Below, in pieces: positions 44,613 through 47,410 of a DNA stretch of 47,410 nt (within the stretch, counting starts at the first letter, position 1; each line of letters opens with the position of its first letter). Source of the DNA: a virus. Below the pieces are notes generated by a model. The model was not told the origin of the DNA and made no database searches. It was given only the letters and a program-made list of their open reading frames with translations. The stretch lies in IMG/VR virus record IMGVR_UViG_3300035138_000052, positions 1 through 47,410 of that record. One strand, 5' to 3'. The translations under genes were made by a program, and so were the position numbers.

Positions 44613-47410
44613 TGACAACACCGCTTAATTACACAGTTATCCCAGGAGACCAAAACCATCTTGAATATATTGTTAACAGTTTAACTTCACATGACCTCGG
44701 CCAAGTTCTCAATACTTTAAGCACACCCACCTTTGCTGGCGGCAATATAACGGGAAGCCTGACTGTGGGTGCTGACCTTGACGTTACCAATGATGTTACT
44801 ATTGGTAACGACCTTGATGTAACAGGGGCGATAAGCGCAGACTCAATTGTGCTTGAAGGATTAGACCAAAATAGCATAATCTTTTTGAATACCTCTGATG
44901 AACTTGATACTGATACCAGCTTGATTTGGACAACAAATCTTTTGACTGTCAATGGCACTATTTATTCCTCCGGCACTACAGGTGATACCCCTGTCTCTGG
45001 TGCTGGCACTCGCTTAATGTGGATACCTTCCAAGAGTGCTTTTAGGGCTGGAGCGATAGATTCTACTCAATGGGATGCTGCTAATATCGGCAATTATTCT
45101 GGTGCGTTTGGAGCCAATACCAAGGCAAGTGGTTCAAGCTCTTTTGCATGTGGCATAGCAAGTGAAGCAACGGGAAATTACAGCATAGCCCTTGGCAATC
45201 AGTGTGTAGCATCTGGTAGCGATTGTGTTGCAATAGGTTATAAGTCCGCAGCAAGTCATACAGCTTCTACGGCCCTGGGCTACTCCTGTGAAGCTAACGA
45301 ATCTTATTCAATCGCCTTTGGCAGAGAAACATATACCGAAGGGGTTTCGTCAACTGCTTTTGGCGAAAGCACGTCAGCTACCGGCAGCATATCACTTGCA
45401 ACCGGATATTCCACAAACGCAACAAATACATCGTCTTTTTCTGGTGGTTACAATATAAATAATGATGCAACATCACTTCTTTCATCCGGTTTATGCTCTT
45501 TTGCTTTTGGCTATGCTACGTCTGGCAATGAATTAAAGGCTACGGGTCAAGCATCTGTTGCAATGGGCGAAGATGTTAATTCAACAAATGACAACGCTTT
45601 ATCTTTTGGAAAGGATTTTACAAACAGCACTGCTTCTTCTTTTGCTGTTGGATTTGGTGCAATTGATTTGCTTATTACTTCAGGGTTAGCCGATTTTCAA
45701 GATACTAATATAACCACTACCGGCCTCGGTACTTTCGGTCAGTTGACCACAGACTATCTGGATATGCCTGAGATAGCCGCACCAAGTACTCCAAGCACTA
45801 ACAATTTAAGAATCTATACCGAAGCTATCAAGGGCTTTTCGTTCCTCAAGTACCTCGACGATACCGGAATGAAGCGGGCTTTTATGCGGGACAGCGTAAT
45901 ACCTGTAAAGAATGTCAGAGGTACTGCTATCGCCGCCAGCAGAATAGTTTACGCAACAGGGAGCGAAGATAACGTCCCTACGGTTGATACCGCCAAAGCT
46001 GACAGCCTGACTACAATGCCAGCGATAGGGGTGACAATAGAATCTATTGCTGATGGTGCTTACGGGCGCGTAATGCAGGTAGGACTTTTGGAAAATATAA
46101 ATACATCCGCTTTTTCCGAAGGCGATGTACTTTATGTCTCCGACTCAACCGCAGGTGTTCCTACTGCAACCAAGCCTGTAACGCCGAGCATTTCGCAGGA
46201 AATTGGTACGGTCCTTGTTTCCGATGTCTCCGTCGGTGCAATTCAAATAGTTGCAAGAGGTATTACCGGAAGTGAGTATGGGACTATTCAAAACACCTTT
46301 TCTATCGGAGATGGTTCGGCTGGCAGCAAAACGCTTACATTCAATTCGGCAACAGATGGCTCTATTATTTGGGATGAAACCAAGTTTGATTTTGGTTCTA
46401 ATAACATAACCACTACCGGGTTAGGTACATTTGGGAATAGAAATTCTACTACTTACAAGTTTGTTGTAACTGAGTCAGGGGTTAATGCAGAGGATGGCGC
46501 TGTTTTAACAACTGATGCCTTAAAGGGACGTGCTGTTGCATTATTTGGGAATGGTGGGTCTTATTATCTTGGCAGAGATGTAACTAATGATATTGAGTTT
46601 ATAATGGGCACATCAAGTGAAGGTGCAGCATTTATTGGCGCAATGACAAATCACAATCTCCACATAAGGTCAAATAATTCAAATGTTGCTATTGCGAGAA
46701 CTGACGGTGATTTAGAGGCAGTAAATGACATTCTTTTTACGGGCGGAACAAGTAATGTAAGACTTACAACTCGAAATGCAAATTTTGTGATTCAAAGCGA
46801 TGTTTCGGGAATAGATACGAATTTAGAGGTTTTTAGTAAGGATGGCGATGGTACTGATGCTGTAAATGTGCAGTTTTGGGGCAAAGGTACTCCGGCATCA
46901 ATAGCAAATAGAGAAAGACTGATATTAGGTTATGTCCCTACACCCTCTATTTACTATGGAATCAGGACAGACAGCGCTGGAACAGGAACGCTTCGTCCGA
47001 TACAAATCTATACTGGTTCGAACACAACTCAGAGTGTCTACAATATTGATGGTACAGTAAATTTTGCAAATGGAATTAGAATAGGCGACACCACAGCCCT
47101 GGCAAATGAAACCCTTGAGGTCTATGGACATAGTTCTGTTCTTAATGGTAATGAGCAAAGATTTTATGATACAGGCAGTTCCAATTATGTCGGCTTTGAG
47201 GCTCCGGCTTTAACCGCGAACCAGATATGGGTCCTTCCAAGTGCTGATGGAACTAACGGTCAAATCCTTTCTACTAACGGTGCTGGCACGTTAAGCTGGA
47301 CTGATAATACCGGAGACAGTACTTTTACTTCTCGATTCTATGCAACTCTAAGTGCCAATCAAGATATAGCATCAGGCTCATTTGCTACAGTAATATGCGA
47401 TAGCGAATCT
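44612..47410 (+). CDS. Tail fibre, N-terminal and central parts (continues at 2-460)
   Basis: 933 codons to the window edge, then on across the circular join to position 460 (about 1043 residues in all). The N-terminus (about 1-60) should attach to the virion. Residues about 60-90 have short beta repeats (NITGSLTVGADLDVTNDVTIGNDLDVTG). Residues about 160-350 are YadA/Hep-Hag head repeats (SGAFGANTKASGSSSFACGIASEATGN and onward: A-x-G-x2-S-x-A-x-G every 14-16 residues), forming a trimeric beta-roll. Further Thr/Ser-rich shafts follow and the C1q-like tip closes the protein. The last 127 bases duplicate the window start. Confidence 0.85.
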   Translation, partial: MTTPLNYTVIPGDQNHLEYIVNSLTSHDLGQVLNTLSTPTFAGGNITGSLTVGADLDVTNDVTIGNDLDVTGAISADSIVLEGLDQNSIIFLNTSDELDTDTSLIWTTNLLTVNGTIYSSGTTGDTPVSGAGTRLMWIPSKSAFRAGAIDSTQWDAANIGNYSGAFGANTKASGSSSFACGIASEATGNYSIALGNQCVASGSDCVAIGYKSAASHTASTALGYSCEANESYSIAFGRETYTEGVSSTAFGESTSATGSISLATGYSTNATNTSSFSGGYNINNDATSLLSSGLCSFAFGYATSGNELKATGQASVAMGEDVNSTNDNALSFGKDFTNSTASSFAVGFGAIDLLITSGLADFQDTNITTTGLGTFGQLTTDYLDMPEIAAPSTPSTNNLRIYTEAIKGFSFLKYLDDTGMKRAFMRDSVIPVKNVRGTAIAASRIVYATGSEDNVPTVDTAKADSLTTMPAIGVTIESIADGAYGRVMQVGLLENINTSAFSEGDVLYVSDSTAGVPTATKPVTPSISQEIGTVLVSDVSVGAIQIVARGITGSEYGTIQNTFSIGDGSAGSKTLTFNSATDGSIIWDETKFDFGSNNITTTGLGTFGNRNSTTYKFVVTESGVNAEDGAVLTTDALKGRAVALFGNGGSYYLGRDVTNDIEFIMGTSSEGAAFIGAMTNHNLHIRSNNSNVAIARTDGDLEAVNDILFTGGTSNVRLTTRNANFVIQSDVSGIDTNLEVFSKDGDGTDAVNVQFWGKGTPASIANRERLILGYVPTPSIYYGIRTDSAGTGTLRPIQIYTGSNTTQSVYNIDGTVNFANGIRIGDTTALANETLEVYGHSSVLNGNEQRFYDTGSSNYVGFEAPALTANQIWVLPSADGTNGQILSTNGAGTLSWTDNTGDSTFTSRFYATLSANQDIASGSFATVICDSES
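47284..47410. repeat. Terminal direct repeat, copy 2
   Basis: Identical to 1-127. The unique circular length is therefore 47,283 bp. Confidence 0.95.

Overview
This window is a complete, circular tailed-phage genome. Its first 127 bases (1-127) are repeated exactly at 47284-47410, so the unit length is 47,283 bp, and the tail-fibre gene runs through the join (44612 to the end, continuing at 2-460). The virion genes indicate a podovirus-like phage: terminase, portal, scaffold, HK97/P22-type capsid, adaptor, a split tail/propeller set, internal ejection proteins and a fibre. Two clues point to a planctomycete host, probably Phycisphaerae-like: a secreted protein with a dockerin-type DLNxDGxVDLLDY repeat, and tail proteins carrying the YFGTESG...YYWRVDxxNxxGTTTGDEW module common in planctomycete surface proteins. 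Both points are inference from family knowledge, not from a search. The standard bacterial code fits all the genes.

Layout. 460-897 (+): end of the late operon (fibre, coiled coil, holin-like). 894-13970 (-): a long, tightly overlapping operon of small early genes. It includes a NinG-like nuclease, an HNH endonuclease, a replication-associated protein, a possible RAMP-like protein preceded by a 0.4 kb array of GTTNN pentamers, two OB-fold-like proteins, a secreted dockerin-like protein, a tRNA(CAU), and a 582-residue protein with a TerD-like C-terminus. 13989-20400: a mosaic of short operons on both strands. It holds a tRNA with a 45-nt anticodon loop, a phage CsrA, iteron-like repeats, a ribbon-helix-helix protein, an Hc1-type histone-like protein and many zinc-ribbon microproteins. 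20437-24316 (+): a promoter-driven operon with a SLOG-family protein, tRNA-Pro/Met/His, an excisionase-like HTH, zinc proteins, a candidate large structured RNA (about 23321-23800) and a tRNA-like RNA without an anticodon loop. 24334-26309 (-): small genes flanking two tRNA-like RNAs in circularly permuted order. 26378 to 47410 and on to 897 (+): packaging, head, tail and ejection genes.

How it fits together. Early functions are transcribed leftward from about 14 kb and virion functions rightward from about 26.4 kb; the two operons meet at overlapping stop codons at 894-897. Regulation appears to involve RNA (CsrA homologue, a recurring intergenic hairpin with a Shine-Dalgarno core, leader hairpins, unusual tRNA-like RNAs) and a recurrent 9-bp-spaced TATAATCGT motif at transcription boundaries. 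I recognise no integrase, DNA polymerase, helicase, endolysin or classical repressor. About half of the small proteins have no function I can name.
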